DNA of 64,000 nt from Streptomyces tanashiensis (GCF_014648895.1 NZ_BMRZ01000024.1:1-64000); one strand, 5' to 3'. Counted from the stretch's first letter, positions 1 through 8,643 are shown. The notes: generated by a model from the letters alone, not told the origin. A program made the numbers and translations.

Positions 1-86
1 CCCCCGGGGGATGCAGTATCACGATGCCGGCTGCGGCGCTGGTCGCCGCGCTGAGCTACCACGTGGTGCAGCTGATCTTCGGCTGA
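1..86 (+). CDS. C-terminus of a membrane protein, probably Pit-family low-affinity phosphate transporter
   Basis: Only the last 27 codons are in the window; the start lies to the left. The readable end (…TMPAAALVAALSYHVVQLIFG, TGA at 84-86) is one hydrophobic helix. The T-[ML]-PAAALV pattern in a final helix is typical of the C-terminus of PitA-type H+/phosphate symporters. In other Streptomyces a pit gene lies beside pstB, so the context supports the call. The gene converges on pstB and shares a terminator with it. The family name is inferred from a short stretch plus position; the coding assignment itself is solid. Confidence 0.55.
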   Translation, partial: PGGCSITMPAAALVAALSYHVVQLIFG

Positions 87-104
87 GTGCTTCCGTACGG
101 AAAT

Positions 105-136
105 GGGCCCGGCTCCCCTGTGGGGGAGCCGGGCCC
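105..136. terminator. bidirectional terminator between pit-like gene and pstB
   Basis: A perfect 14-bp stem (arms 105-118 and 123-136) with a 4-nt TGTG loop lies between two convergent genes. It has no long U tract, as is usual for Streptomyces terminators. Confidence 0.8.
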
Positions 137-206
137 TTCGTCGTGCGGTGGCACCGCCATGCAGCACCGCAGGACGCCACGCGGCGGAGCCGCATGGTCT
201 GAGGGG

Positions 207-983
207 CTATCCGAAGCGGCCGGAGATGTAGTCCTCGGTCGCCTGGACGCTCGGGTTGGAGAAGATGCGCTCGGTGTCGTCCAGCTCGATCAGCTTGCCG
301 GGCTGGCCGACGGCCGCCAGGTTGAAGAAGGCCGTACGGTCCGAGACGCGGGCGGCCTGCTGCATGTTGTGCGTCACGATGACGATCGTGAAGCGCTCCT
401 TCAGCTCGCCGATGAGGTCCTCGATGGCGAGGGTGGAGATCGGGTCGAGGGCCGAGCAGGGCTCGTCCATCAGCAGGACATCGGGCTCGACCGCGATGGC
501 GCGGGCGATGCAGAGACGCTGCTGCTGACCGCCGGAGAGGCCGGAGCCCGGCTTGTTGAGGCGGTCCTTGACCTCGTTCCAGAGGTTGGCGCCCTTGAGG
601 GACCGCTCGACGATGTCGCTGAGCTGGGACTTCTTGTAGCTGCCGTTGAGGCGCAGGCCCGCCGCCACGTTGTCGAAGATCGACATGGTGGGGAAGGGGT
701 TCGGGCGCTGGAAGACCATGCCGACCGTGCGGCGCACGGCGACCGGGTCGACGTTCGTGCCGTACAGGTTCTCGTCGTCGAGCATCACCTTGCCCTCGAC
801 GCGGCCGCCGGGGGTGACCTCGTGCATCCGGTTCAGGGTGCGCAGGAAGGTGGACTTGCCGCAGCCGGAGGGGCCGATGAAAGCCGTCACGGAGCGGGGC
901 TCGACGGTCATCGAGATGTCGTCGATCGCCTTGTGGGCGCCGTAGTAGGCCGAGAGGCCGCTGACGTCGATTCGCTTGGCCAT
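207..983 (-). CDS. pstB: PstB, phosphate ABC transporter ATPase
   Basis: This is the ATP-hydrolysing subunit of the high-affinity phosphate importer PstSCAB, acting on the cytoplasmic face. Walker A GPSGCGKST, the ABC signature LSGGQQQR, Walker B VLLMDEP and the switch VTHNMQQAARVSDRTAFF are all present in the usual order. The 258-aa length is normal for PstB. I chose the ATG at 983 (MAKRIDVSG) because GGAAG lies about 9 bases upstream; a TTG five codons earlier is open but has no better ribosome site. It is the last gene of the pstSCAB cluster, 51 bp after pstA. Confidence 0.95.
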   Translation of the reverse strand: MAKRIDVSGLSAYYGAHKAIDDISMTVEPRSVTAFIGPSGCGKSTFLRTLNRMHEVTPGGRVEGKVMLDDENLYGTNVDPVAVRRTVGMVFQRPNPFPTMSIFDNVAAGLRLNGSYKKSQLSDIVERSLKGANLWNEVKDRLNKPGSGLSGGQQQRLCIARAIAVEPDVLLMDEPCSALDPISTLAIEDLIGELKERFTIVIVTHNMQQAARVSDRTAFFNLAAVGQPGKLIELDDTERIFSNPSVQATEDYISGRFG

Positions 984-1034
984 GTGAATCACTTCCAATT
1001 TACCGCCGCTCGGCGGAGCCGAAAATTCGATGCC

Positions 1035-2108
1035 TTAGCGGCTGGTCTTGGGGGCCTTCCAGCGGGCGATGCCGCGGGCCACCAGGTTGAGGATCATGAC
1101 GAAGGCGATCAGGACGAGCGCGGCGGCCCAGGCGCGGGCCACGGCGGCGTCGGTGCCGACCGCGTACTGCTCGTACACGTAGAGCGGCAGGGAGGACTGG
1201 GCGCCTTCGAAGGGGTTCGGGTTGATGAGCTTCGTACCGAACACGAGGAGCAGGACCGGGGCCGTCTCACCGGTGATGCGGGCGACCGCGAGCATGACGC
1301 CCGTGGTGATGCCGCCGATCGCGGTGGGCAGGACCACCTTCAGGATGGTGCGCCACTTGGGGATGCCGAGGGCGAGGGAGGCCTCGCGGAGCTCGTTCGG
1401 GACGAGCTTGAGCATCTCCTCGGTGGAGCGGACCACGACCGGCATCATCAGGATGGCGAGGGCCATCGCGCCGGCGAAACCGGAGGGGCCGAAGCCCAGC
1501 ATCAGGTTCCAGGTGGCGAGGATGAAGAGGCCGGCGACGATCGACGGGATGCCCGTCATGACGTCGACGAAGAAGGTGACGGCCTGGGCGAGCTTCCCGC
1601 CGCCGTACTCGACGAGGTAGACGGCGGTGAGGAGGCCGATCGGCGCGGCGATCAGGGTCGCGATGCCGACCTGCTCGATGGTGCCGAGCAGCGCGTGGTA
1701 GACGCCGCCGCCGGCCTCGGCGTCGAGGACGCCGTTCATCGAGTGGGTCAGGAAGTAGCCGTCGAGGACGTCCATGCCCTTGCTGATCGTGACCCAGGCG
1801 AGGGAGAGCAGCGGGACGACGGCGAGGACGAAGGAGACCCAGATGAGGCTGGTGGCGACGCGGTCCTTGGCCTGGCGGCTGCCCTCGACCTTGGTGGTCA
1901 CGGCGAAGGTGACGAGGACGAAGAGCAGGGCGGCGATCAGGCCCCACTGGACCTTGCTGTGCCAGCCGGCGGCGAGGCCGATGCCGATGCCTCCGGCGAC
2001 GGAGCCGGCGGCGATGGCGGCCGGGGTCCAGCGGGGGAGCCGGGCGTGGGAGAGGGACCCGCGGCGCGGGGCCACCGAGACCGGACGATCCTGTATGGCG
2101 TGGCTCAT
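1035..2108 (-). CDS. pstA: PstA, phosphate ABC transporter permease
   Basis: Membrane subunit of the PstSCAB importer. The 357-aa protein has a hydrophilic start, several N-terminal hydrophobic segments and then the permease core. The core carries the EAA-type loop (ELREASLALGIPKWRTILKV) that docks on PstB, and the family motif RITGETAPVLL. The N-terminal part, with extra membrane segments before the core, is longer than in enterobacterial PstA, as is usual in actinomycetes. The ATG at 2108 overlaps the pstC stop by 4 bp, implying translational coupling. Confidence 0.94.
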   Translation of the reverse strand: MSHAIQDRPVSVAPRRGSLSHARLPRWTPAAIAAGSVAGGIGIGLAAGWHSKVQWGLIAALLFVLVTFAVTTKVEGSRQAKDRVATSLIWVSFVLAVVPLLSLAWVTISKGMDVLDGYFLTHSMNGVLDAEAGGGVYHALLGTIEQVGIATLIAAPIGLLTAVYLVEYGGGKLAQAVTFFVDVMTGIPSIVAGLFILATWNLMLGFGPSGFAGAMALAILMMPVVVRSTEEMLKLVPNELREASLALGIPKWRTILKVVLPTAIGGITTGVMLAVARITGETAPVLLLVFGTKLINPNPFEGAQSSLPLYVYEQYAVGTDAAVARAWAAALVLIAFVMILNLVARGIARWKAPKTSR

Positions 2109-3079
2109 GCCGCGGCCCCCGAGTACTCCTTGCGGCGGCCGATGATCCAGCGGGCGGCGCCGTTGACCAGCAGGGTGATGACGAAGAGGACGAGGCCCGA
2201 GGCGATCAGGGCGTCGCGGCCGAACTCGTTGGCCTCGTTGAACTTCGCGGCGATGTTCTGCGCGAAGGTGCCGCCGCCCGGGTCGAGCAGGTGGCCCGAG
2301 AGGACGAAGCTGGGGGAGAGGACGACGGCGACGGCCATCGTCTCGCCGAGTGCGCGGCCGAGGCCCAGCATGGAGGCGGAGATGATGCCGGAGCGGCCGA
2401 AGGGCAGCACCGACATGCGGATGACCTCCCAGCGCGTGGCGCCGAGGGCGAGGGCGGCTTCCTCGTGCATCTTCGGGACCTGGAGGAAGACCTCGCGGGT
2501 CACGTTGGTGATGATCGGAAGGATCATGATCGCCAGGAGGATGCCCACGGTGAAGAGGTTGCGGGCGACGCCGTCCTGGGCCTTGTCGAAGATGTACGTC
2601 CAGCCGAAGTACTCGTCGAGCCACTGGTTGAGGCCGTCCAGGTACGGGACGAGGAAGATCGCGCCCCAGAGGCCGTAGATGATGCTGGGCACGGCGGCGA
2701 GCAGGTCGACGACGTACGCGAGCGGCTTGGCCAGCCTGCGCGGGGCGTAGTGCGAGATGAAGAGGGCGATCCCGATCGCGACGGGCACGGCGATGAGCAT
2801 CGCGATGACCGAGGAGACGACCGTGCCGAAGGCGAGGACGGCGATGCCGAAGACCGGCGGGTTGGCGGCCGGGTTCCACTCGAAGGTGGTGAAGAAGTTG
2901 GTGCTGTCCTTCGAGATGGCGAGGACGGCACGGTAGGTCAGGAAGACCGCGATCGCGGCCATGATCACGAGGAGGGTGATGCCGGAGCCTCGGGACAGAC
3001 CGCTGAAGATGCGGTCCCCGGGGCGGGACGCGCTCTTGGCGCGCCGGCTCCTCTGTATGTCTGGTGTGGTGGTAGCCAT
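2105..3079 (-). CDS. pstC: PstC, phosphate ABC transporter permease
   Basis: Second membrane subunit of the phosphate importer (324 aa). About six hydrophobic segments are visible. The coupling loop reads EEAALALGATRWEVIRMSVL and is followed by LGRALGETMAV, the hallmark of Pst permeases. It starts 114 bp after pstS and overlaps pstA by 4 bp. A strong hairpin lies just upstream, between pstS and pstC, and may lower expression of the membrane subunits relative to the binding protein. Confidence 0.95.
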   Translation of the reverse strand: MATTTPDIQRSRRAKSASRPGDRIFSGLSRGSGITLLVIMAAIAVFLTYRAVLAISKDSTNFFTTFEWNPAANPPVFGIAVLAFGTVVSSVIAMLIAVPVAIGIALFISHYAPRRLAKPLAYVVDLLAAVPSIIYGLWGAIFLVPYLDGLNQWLDEYFGWTYIFDKAQDGVARNLFTVGILLAIMILPIITNVTREVFLQVPKMHEEAALALGATRWEVIRMSVLPFGRSGIISASMLGLGRALGETMAVAVVLSPSFVLSGHLLDPGGGTFAQNIAAKFNEANEFGRDALIASGLVLFVITLLVNGAARWIIGRRKEYSGAAA

Positions 3080-3142
3080 CTGCTTCTCCGGTCTGCGGGG
3101 CCCGTACGGCGTGTGCGGGCTCCTGGCGGCGGTGCACCGGAT

Positions 3143-3187
3143 GCCGGGTCCGGCCCCTTCACGGGAGGAGAGGGGGCCGGACCCGGC
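3143..3187 (-). terminator. hairpin in the pstS-pstC gap, likely partial terminator
   Basis: A 15-bp GC-rich stem (arms 3143-3157 and 3173-3187) with a 15-nt loop sits immediately after the pstS stop codon and before pstC. Inside an operon this suggests attenuation or 3'-end protection of pstS mRNA, giving more binding protein than permease. The stem is visible; the regulatory effect is inferred. Confidence 0.7.
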
Positions 3188-3193
3188 CGGGGG

Positions 3194-4336
3194 TCAGGAC
3201 AGGGTGGGGACGATCGCGCGGACCTTGGCCGCGATCTCGGCCGGGAGCGGGGCGTAGCCGGCGTCGGAGAGGACCTTCTGGCCCTCCTCGCTGGCGGTGT
3301 AGGTGAGGAACGCCTTCAGGGTCGGCAGGGTCTCCGCCTTGTTGCCCTTGTCGCAGGCGATCTCGTACGTGACCAGGGTGATCGGGTAGGCGCCCTCGGC
3401 CTTGGTCGTGTAGTCGAGGGAGAGGGCCAGGTCGTTGCCCGTGCCCTTGACCTTGGCGGCCGCGATGGCCTTCGAGGCGTTCTCCGTGCTGGCGGCGACC
3501 GGGGCGGCGGCACCGGTGTTGATGCTGACCGTGGAGATCTTGTTGGCCGTGGCGTAGGAGAGCTCGAAGTAGCCGATGGAGCCCTCGGCGTCCTTGACCG
3601 CGGTGGCGACACCGGAGGAGCCGTTTGCGGCCTGGCCGCCCGGGGCGGGCCACGACTTCGTCTTCGGGTCGTACTTCCAGTCGGCCTTCGCGGTGGCCGA
3701 GAGGTACTTGCCCAGGTTCTGCGTGGTGCCCGACTCGTCCGAGCGGTGGAAGGCCTGGATGGTGGTGTCGGGGAGCTTCGCGCCCGGGTTCAGCTTGGCG
3801 ATCGCCGGGTCGTTCCACTTGGTGATCTTCGTGTCGAAGATCTTGGCGAGGGTGGGGGCGTCCAGGACCAGGTTGTCCACGCCGTCCAGCTTGTAGCCGA
3901 TGGCGATGGGGCCGCCGACCATCGGCAGGTTGACGCCCTTGCCGCCCTTGCAGATCTTCTGCGACTCGGTGACCTCTTCGTCCTTGAGGGCGGAGTCGGA
4001 GCCGGCGAAGGTCACCTGGCCCTGGTTGAACTTGGTGATGCCGCCGCCGGAGCCGATGGCCTGGTAGTTGACCTCGACGCCGGAGCACGCGGCCTGGAAG
4101 TTCTTGACCCACAGGTCCATCGCGTTCTTCTGCGCGCTGGAGCCGGCGGCGAGGAGCTGGCCCTTGGCACCGTCACACGCGATGTTCGACGCGGCGGCGG
4201 ACGTCTTGGTGCCGCCGTCCTTGGTCGGGGTCTCCGTGTTGTTGTCCGAGCCACACGCCGAGAGGACGAGCGCACCGGAGACGACGAGGGCACCGATCGC
4301 GGAGGCGCGAAGCCCGTTCTTGCGCGAAAGCTTCAC
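3194..4336 (-). CDS. pstS: PstS, phosphate-binding lipoprotein
   Basis: Extracellular phosphate-binding lipoprotein feeding PstCAB. The N-terminus has a basic start, a hydrophobic core and the lipobox LSAC-G. The mature protein then shows typical PstS segments: GAGSSAQ-like LLAAGSSAQ, AIGSGGGI near residue 100, GSD, and the RSDESGTT loop that binds the anion. I chose the GTG at 4336 (MKLSRKNGLRAS) because GGAAGGAA lies 8-15 bases upstream; 380 aa fits Streptomyces PstS. It is the first gene of the pst cluster and is preceded by a PHO box, so phosphate starvation through PhoP should induce it strongly. Confidence 0.95.
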   Translation of the reverse strand: MKLSRKNGLRASAIGALVVSGALVLSACGSDNNTETPTKDGGTKTSAAASNIACDGAKGQLLAAGSSAQKNAMDLWVKNFQAACSGVEVNYQAIGSGGGITKFNQGQVTFAGSDSALKDEEVTESQKICKGGKGVNLPMVGGPIAIGYKLDGVDNLVLDAPTLAKIFDTKITKWNDPAIAKLNPGAKLPDTTIQAFHRSDESGTTQNLGKYLSATAKADWKYDPKTKSWPAPGGQAANGSSGVATAVKDAEGSIGYFELSYATANKISTVSINTGAAAPVAASTENASKAIAAAKVKGTGNDLALSLDYTTKAEGAYPITLVTYEIACDKGNKAETLPTLKAFLTYTASEEGQKVLSDAGYAPLPAEIAAKVRAIVPTLS

Positions 4337-4464
4337 TTTCGGGTGTTCCTTCCAGAAGCCGCCTTGTCGCGGACCGTGTGTCCTGAACGTTCTACGGCGG
4401 CGTGTGTCGGTTGGTGGGTGCATTGCTGTGCTCCGTGCACCGTGTAAGGCCGAAATTAGGCAGA

Positions 4465-4508
4465 TCAGGTGAAGCGGTCGGCGGGGGAGGGTGAACGGGA
4501 AGTGAACC
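4465..4508 (-). promoter_or_regulatory. PHO box upstream of pstS
   Basis: Read on the minus strand, four consecutive 11-bp direct-repeat units occur: GGTTCACTTCC, CGTTCACCCTC, CCCCGCCGACC and GCTTCACCTGA. Three of the four carry the GTTCAC/CTTCAC core recognised by Streptomyces PhoP. The box lies 129-172 bp before the pstS start, with an AT-rich TAATTT just downstream that could be the -10 element. Confidence 0.9.
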
Positions 4509-4534
4509 GTGCCGGAAGCCCGGGGGTGGGGCGG

Positions 4535-4639
4535 CGTTGTGGGCTGCGCCCGCCCGTTGTGGGCAACTGTTCCGCTGGGGCGATGGGGGTCCCCCTGCTC
4601 GAGCGAAGCCGAGAGCTTGGGGGAGGGTGGGCACAACGG
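4535..4639. repeat. intergenic palindromic repeat with nested hairpin (Streptomyces REP-like)
   Basis: CGTTGTGGGC occurs at 4535 and 4555 and is complemented by GGGCACAACGG at 4629-4639. Between them sits a second hairpin with arms TCCCCC and GGGGGA around a GCTCGAG…CGAGAGC core. No ORF with a ribosome site is present. This type of GTTGTGGGC…GCACAACGG unit resembles intergenic repeats I recall from many Streptomyces genomes, but that is not checked here. Part of the 300-bp gap between the PHO box and the Nudix gene. Confidence 0.6.
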
Positions 4640-4753
4640 ACGGCGCCCCTTGCCGGGCCTAGGCTCCCGCGCCCTGACCCGCACCCCTGTGCACGGCGCC
4701 CGTGGTGCGGGTTCAGGCGCGGAACGCGGAGGCGCCGCTAGGGGCGCCGTCCC

Positions 4754-4794
4754 GTGTGCCCACCCGTCCCGCCCTGCGGGACGATTGCCCACAC
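4754..4794. repeat. second copy of the intergenic palindromic repeat, terminator-like
   Basis: GTGTGCCCAC (4754) and GCCCACAC (ending at 4794) flank an 8-bp stem (CGTCCCGC/GCGGGACG, 4765-4783) with a 3-nt loop. It matches the outer arms of the repeat at 4535-4639. It lies just after the stop codon of the minus-strand Nudix gene and could serve as its terminator. Confidence 0.6.
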
Positions 4795-4803
4795 GCGGCG
4801 GGC

Positions 4804-5211
4804 TCAGTGGGTCGTCGTCGTGAGGGCCGCGGTCAGGAGTTCGCGGTCTCTCGGTTGGGTCAGGCGGGCGTGGGCCGACGGGGGCGGGAGCCAGAGGAGG
4901 GCGTCGACCTCTCGCGTGGGGACGAAGCCGCCGTCCAGGGCCCGGGCCGACCAGTACACGACCTCCTTGGGGCGGCCGTCGACCCAGTAGTGGACCGTGG
5001 GCAGGCGGGCGCCGAGCTCGCAGCGCCGGCCCGTCTCCTCCAGGACCTCGCGGAGCGCGCACGCCTCCGCCGTCTCGCCGCGCTTCCGCTTGCCCTTCGG
5101 GTGCGACCAGTCGTCCCACTTCGGCCGGTGGACGAGGGCGATCTCGATGCCGTGGCCGGAAATCGCCGGGCGCCACAGGACGCAGCCTGCCGCCAGGATC
5201 GGGGTGGTCAT
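4804..5211 (-). CDS. Nudix hydrolase (MutT-like)
   Basis: Small Nudix pyrophosphohydrolase of 135 aa. The Nudix box is complete: G-x5-E-x7-REVLEETG, seen as GKRKRGETAEACALREVLEETG, and provides the metal-binding glutamates. The HRPKWDDWSHPKGK stretch before the box matches actinomycete MutT1/Ap6A-hydrolase-like proteins. It overlaps the CHAD gene by 4 bp and lies in one leftward run with ppk. A role in hydrolysing nucleoside polyphosphates or related compounds alongside polyphosphate metabolism is plausible. The actual substrate cannot be read from sequence. No histidine phosphatase domain follows, unlike mycobacterial MutT1. Confidence 0.88.
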   Translation of the reverse strand: MTTPILAAGCVLWRPAISGHGIEIALVHRPKWDDWSHPKGKRKRGETAEACALREVLEETGRRCELGARLPTVHYWVDGRPKEVVYWSARALDGGFVPTREVDALLWLPPPSAHARLTQPRDRELLTAALTTTTH

Positions 5212-6191
5212 GGGACCGGGGCCGTCGTTCTGCGCCAGGCGCGCTGGAAGGCGAAGCGCGCGGCCTCGACCTCGTGGCGCTGGTCGGCGTGGAGGACACC
5301 GAGGGCGTAGGCCGTGGCCGGGGCGATCCGCGGGGTGCGGGCCGCCGTGGCCGCCGCGGTCGCGGCCTCGGCGGCGTCGCGGTGCCGGTCCAGGGCCCTG
5401 GCCGCCTCGTACAGGACGGAGTCGGGTTCGCCGCCGGTGTGCAGGGCCTCGGTGGCGTACCGGTGCAGGCGCAGCAGGGCCCGGGTGTGGTGCCAGGGCG
5501 CGTCCTGGGTCTCGCCCGTGGCGAGTTCGAGGGCGTCCGCGTTGTACGGGTGGGCCGCCCGCGTGAGGGGGAGCGCCGCCACCGCGTCGAGGAGGCGCCG
5601 TTCGGCGAGCTCGGCGGGGGCGTCGATGACCTCGACGGCCGGGGCGGCGCCCGCGGGGCCGAGCGGGACCTCGGAGGCGAGGAGGGCGACGGCGTCGGCG
5701 ATCGCGTGGAAGCGGGCGGAGCCCAGTGCCTGGAGGGAGGCCGAGTGGGCGCGCGTACGGGCCAGGGTCAGCTGGCGTTCGAGGAGCGCGCCCGCCCGGG
5801 CGGCTCCGACCGTGAGCCCCGTGCTGTCCGTGCCCCGGGCGGCCGGCACCGGCCCGCTGCCGTTCGACAGGCGGGACAGTGCGTCCACCAGGCGGACGAG
5901 CCGCGAGGTGCAGGCCTGCTCCAGGGCCAGGGTGCCGGAGAGCCAGGCGAGCTCGGTGCGCAGCTGGTCGGCCCAGGCCGCGTCGAGCAGCGGCCGGAAG
6001 GTGTGGAGGGTGCCGCTGATCCGGCGGGCCGCGCCCCGCAGCGTACGGGCGGCCTCCTCCGCCCCGGCCGTGTCGGAGCCGCTCTCGCCGTGCAGGCGCA
6101 GGCCGCGGAGGAAGTCCGCGGCCCGCGCGTGCAGGTAGGGGGCCAGGACCTCGCCCGCCGTGACGTCCTGCGAGTGGTCAGGGTTGTGCAC
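5208..6191 (-). CDS. CHAD domain protein
   Basis: A 327-aa, mostly helical, Arg- and His-rich protein. The conserved CHAD features are visible: HARAADFLRGLRLHGESG near residue 22, then repeated basic helices such as RTLRGAARRISGTLHTFRPLLD, and HRY/HTGG-type elements later. CHAD domains bind polyphosphate and are found next to ppk or fused to CYTH domains. This gene overlaps both ppk (14 bp) and the Nudix gene (4 bp), so the three are surely co-transcribed. A role in polyphosphate binding or granule association is inferred from family and context. Confidence 0.85.
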   Translation of the reverse strand: MHNPDHSQDVTAGEVLAPYLHARAADFLRGLRLHGESGSDTAGAEEAARTLRGAARRISGTLHTFRPLLDAAWADQLRTELAWLSGTLALEQACTSRLVRLVDALSRLSNGSGPVPAARGTDSTGLTVGAARAGALLERQLTLARTRAHSASLQALGSARFHAIADAVALLASEVPLGPAGAAPAVEVIDAPAELAERRLLDAVAALPLTRAAHPYNADALELATGETQDAPWHHTRALLRLHRYATEALHTGGEPDSVLYEAARALDRHRDAAEAATAAATAARTPRIAPATAYALGVLHADQRHEVEAARFAFQRAWRRTTAPVP

Positions 6192-8433
6192 GCCGGCGCC
6201 TCCGCGCGTCGATGAGCATCTCCTGGACGTGCCGCAGCGGCCGTCCTTCGGGGTCGGTCGCGTGCCGCGTCCAGTTCCCGTCGGGGCCGAGGTGCCAGGA
6301 GGAGGTGGTGTCGGACATCCCGGTCTCCAGGAGCCGGGTGAGTGCCGCCCGGTGCGCCGGGTCGGAGACCCGTACGAGGGCCTCGATCCGGCGGTCCAGG
6401 TTGCGGTGCATCATGTCGGCGCTGCCGAGCCAGACCTCGGGTTCGCCGCCGTTGCCGAAGGCGAAGACCCGGGAGTGCTCCAGGAAGCGGCCGAGGATCG
6501 AGCGGACCCGGATGTTCTCCGAGAGGCCGGTGACCCCGGGGCGTACGGCGCAGATGCCGCGGACCCAGATGTCGACGGGGACGCCGGCCCGCGAGGCCTG
6601 GTAGCAGGCGTCGATGATCGCTTCGTCGACCATCGAGTTGACCTTGATCCGTACGTACGCGGGCCGCCCGGCGCGGTGGTGCGCGATCTCCTTGGTGATC
6701 CGGGAGACCAGTCCGTCGCGCAGCGACTTGGGGGCGGTGAGCAGGCGCCGGTAGGTCTCGCGGCGGGAGTAGCCGGAGAGCCGGTTGAACAGGTCGGAGA
6801 GGTCAGCGCCGACCTGCGGGTCTGCGGTGAGCAGGCCGAGGTCCTCGTAGAGCCGGGCCGTCTTCGGGTGGTAGTTGCCGGTGCCGACGTGCGAGTAGCG
6901 GCGGAGGAGCTCGCCCTCCTGCCGTACGACGAGCGACAGCTTGCAGTGGGTCTTCAGGCCGACGAGGCCGTAGACGACGTGGCAGCCGGCCTCTTCCAGC
7001 TTCCGCGCCCACTTGATGTTGGCCTGCTCGTCGAAGCGGGCCTTGATCTCGACGAGGACGAGGACCTGCTTGCCGGACTCGGCGGCGTCGATGAGGGCGT
7101 CGACTATCGGGGAGTCGCCGGAGGTCCGGTAGAGCGTCTGCTTGATCGCGAGGACGTCCGGGTCGGCCGCCGCCTGCTCCAGGAAGGCCTGCACGGAGGT
7201 GGAGAAGGAGTCGTACGGGTGGTGCAGGAGCACGTCCCGCTCGCGCAGCGCGGCGAAGATGTCCGGCGCGGACGCCGACTCGACCTCGGCGAGGTCCCGG
7301 TGGGTGCCGGCGACGAACTTCGGGTACTTCAGCTCGGGCCGGTCCTGCCCGGCGATGCCGAAGAGGCCGGTGAGGTCGAGCGGGCCGGGCAGCGGGTACA
7401 CCTCGGCGTCGGAGATCTTCAGCTCGCGCACGAGCAGGTCGAGGACGTACGGGTCGATGGACTCCTCGACCTCCAGGCGCACCGGGGGCCCGAAGCGGCG
7501 CCGCATGAGCTCCTTCTCCAGGGCCTGGAGCAGGTTCTCCGCGTCGTCCTCCTCGACCTCCAGGTCCTCGTTCCTGGTCACCCGGAACATGTGGTGCGCC
7601 AGCACCTCCATGCCGGGGAACAGCTCCTCCAGGTGTGCCGCGATCACGTCCTCCAGGGGCACGTACCGCTGCGGGGAGGCCTCCAGGAAGCGGGAGAGCA
7701 GCGGCGGCACCTTCACGCGCGCGAAGTGGCGGTGGCCGCTGACCGGGTTGCGTACGACCACGGCGAGGTTGAGCGAGAGTCCCGAGATGTACGGGAAGGG
7801 GTGCGCCGGGTCCACGGCCAGCGGGGTGAGGACCGGGAAGATCTGCTGCCGGAAGAGGGTGAAGAGCCGGGCCTGCTCCTTCTCCGTGAGCTCGGGCCAG
7901 CGGATCAGGTGGATGCCCTCGTCGGCGAGCGCGGGGGCGACGTCCTGCTGGTAGCAGGCGGCGTGCCGGGCCATGAGTTCGCGCGAGCGGGTCCAGATCA
8001 GGTCGAGGACCTCGCGCGGCTGGAGGCCGGAGGCGGACCGGGTGGCGACACCGGTGGCGATGCGGCGCTTCAGGCCGGCGACCCGGACCATGAAGAACTC
8101 GTCCAGGTTCGAGGCGAAGATCGCGAGGAAGTTCGCCCGCTCGAGGAGGGGGGTCGTGGGGTCCTCGGCGAGTTCGAGGACGCGCTCGTTGAACGCGAGC
8201 CAGCTGCGCTCCCGGTCGAGGAAGCGCCCCTGCGGCAGATCGTCGCCGAGCTCGCCGTCGTCCTTGTACGTGTCGGGATCCGCGTCCAGCTCGGCATCGA
8301 GACCGGTCACGACGGCCCCGTTCGCCACGTGCGCGCGGCGTGCGGTGGCGGAACCGAAGGACGATGATCCCGTGGACGGGACGGACGGCGTGGCGGAGGA
8401 CTGGACCGGGACCTCGGCGGGCTGCTGGCTCAT
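6178..8433 (-). CDS. ppk: polyphosphate kinase Ppk1
   Basis: Makes polyphosphate from ATP reversibly. The 751-aa protein has the four-domain Ppk1 layout: the N domain starting at YKDDGELGDDLPQGRFLDRERSWLAFNERVLELA, then the H domain, then two phospholipase-D-like catalytic domains. These carry KTLYRTSGDSPIV-type and KTHCKLSLVVR segments (the latter with the histidine that is phosphorylated) and YSHVGTGNYHPKTARLYEDLGLLTAD. I chose the ATG at 8433 (MSQQPAEVP); an upstream in-frame ATG at 8532 would add 33 residues of non-conserved sequence. I saw no clear PHO box in front, although ppk is a PhoP target in other Streptomyces. Confidence 0.94.
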   Translation of the reverse strand: MSQQPAEVPVQSSATPSVPSTGSSSFGSATARRAHVANGAVVTGLDAELDADPDTYKDDGELGDDLPQGRFLDRERSWLAFNERVLELAEDPTTPLLERANFLAIFASNLDEFFMVRVAGLKRRIATGVATRSASGLQPREVLDLIWTRSRELMARHAACYQQDVAPALADEGIHLIRWPELTEKEQARLFTLFRQQIFPVLTPLAVDPAHPFPYISGLSLNLAVVVRNPVSGHRHFARVKVPPLLSRFLEASPQRYVPLEDVIAAHLEELFPGMEVLAHHMFRVTRNEDLEVEEDDAENLLQALEKELMRRRFGPPVRLEVEESIDPYVLDLLVRELKISDAEVYPLPGPLDLTGLFGIAGQDRPELKYPKFVAGTHRDLAEVESASAPDIFAALRERDVLLHHPYDSFSTSVQAFLEQAAADPDVLAIKQTLYRTSGDSPIVDALIDAAESGKQVLVLVEIKARFDEQANIKWARKLEEAGCHVVYGLVGLKTHCKLSLVVRQEGELLRRYSHVGTGNYHPKTARLYEDLGLLTADPQVGADLSDLFNRLSGYSRRETYRRLLTAPKSLRDGLVSRITKEIAHHRAGRPAYVRIKVNSMVDEAIIDACYQASRAGVPVDIWVRGICAVRPGVTGLSENIRVRSILGRFLEHSRVFAFGNGGEPEVWLGSADMMHRNLDRRIEALVRVSDPAHRAALTRLLETGMSDTTSSWHLGPDGNWTRHATDPEGRPLRHVQEMLIDARRRRRAQP

Positions 8434-8592
8434 GGCCCCATTCTTCCGCGCGAAGGGGTGGTCGGGCGCGTCGGAGCGGGCCGTGGGGGAGGGAAGTCTC
8501 CCCTTGGGGAGGGCGGACACGGAGCGCTTCATTGCGTGAGCGTCGCAAGCGCGTCTGAATGGCCGGTAACGACGACATGTCGTACGGGAATC

Positions 8593-8626
8593 GGGGGCGG
8601 GGCCCTTGTCAGGGCCCCGTCCCCCT
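8593..8626. terminator. terminator after the ABC exporter operon
   Basis: A GC-rich stem (GGGGGCGGGGCCCT pairing with AGGGCCCCGTCCCC, one G-T pair) with a short GTC-centred loop lies just beyond the stop of the minus-strand ABC permease gene at 8644. Confidence 0.7.
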
Positions 8627-8643
8627 GGGTTTCCCCTTGGTTC

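Noticed and set aside
87..2678. A very long plus-strand frame antisense to pstB, pstA and pstC
   Set aside because: Composition is Gly/Asp/Arg/Glu/Val shadow of high-GC third positions, no ribosome site and no family resemblance.
1035..3137. A single 700-codon frame appearing to fuse the pstC and pstA regions
   Set aside because: The left half is an out-of-frame shadow of pstC; the true pstA starts at the ATGA overlap at 2108.
8434..8600. PHO box before ppk
   Set aside because: Only loose TTCA-containing 11-mers were found, none with the GTTCACC core or correct spacing.
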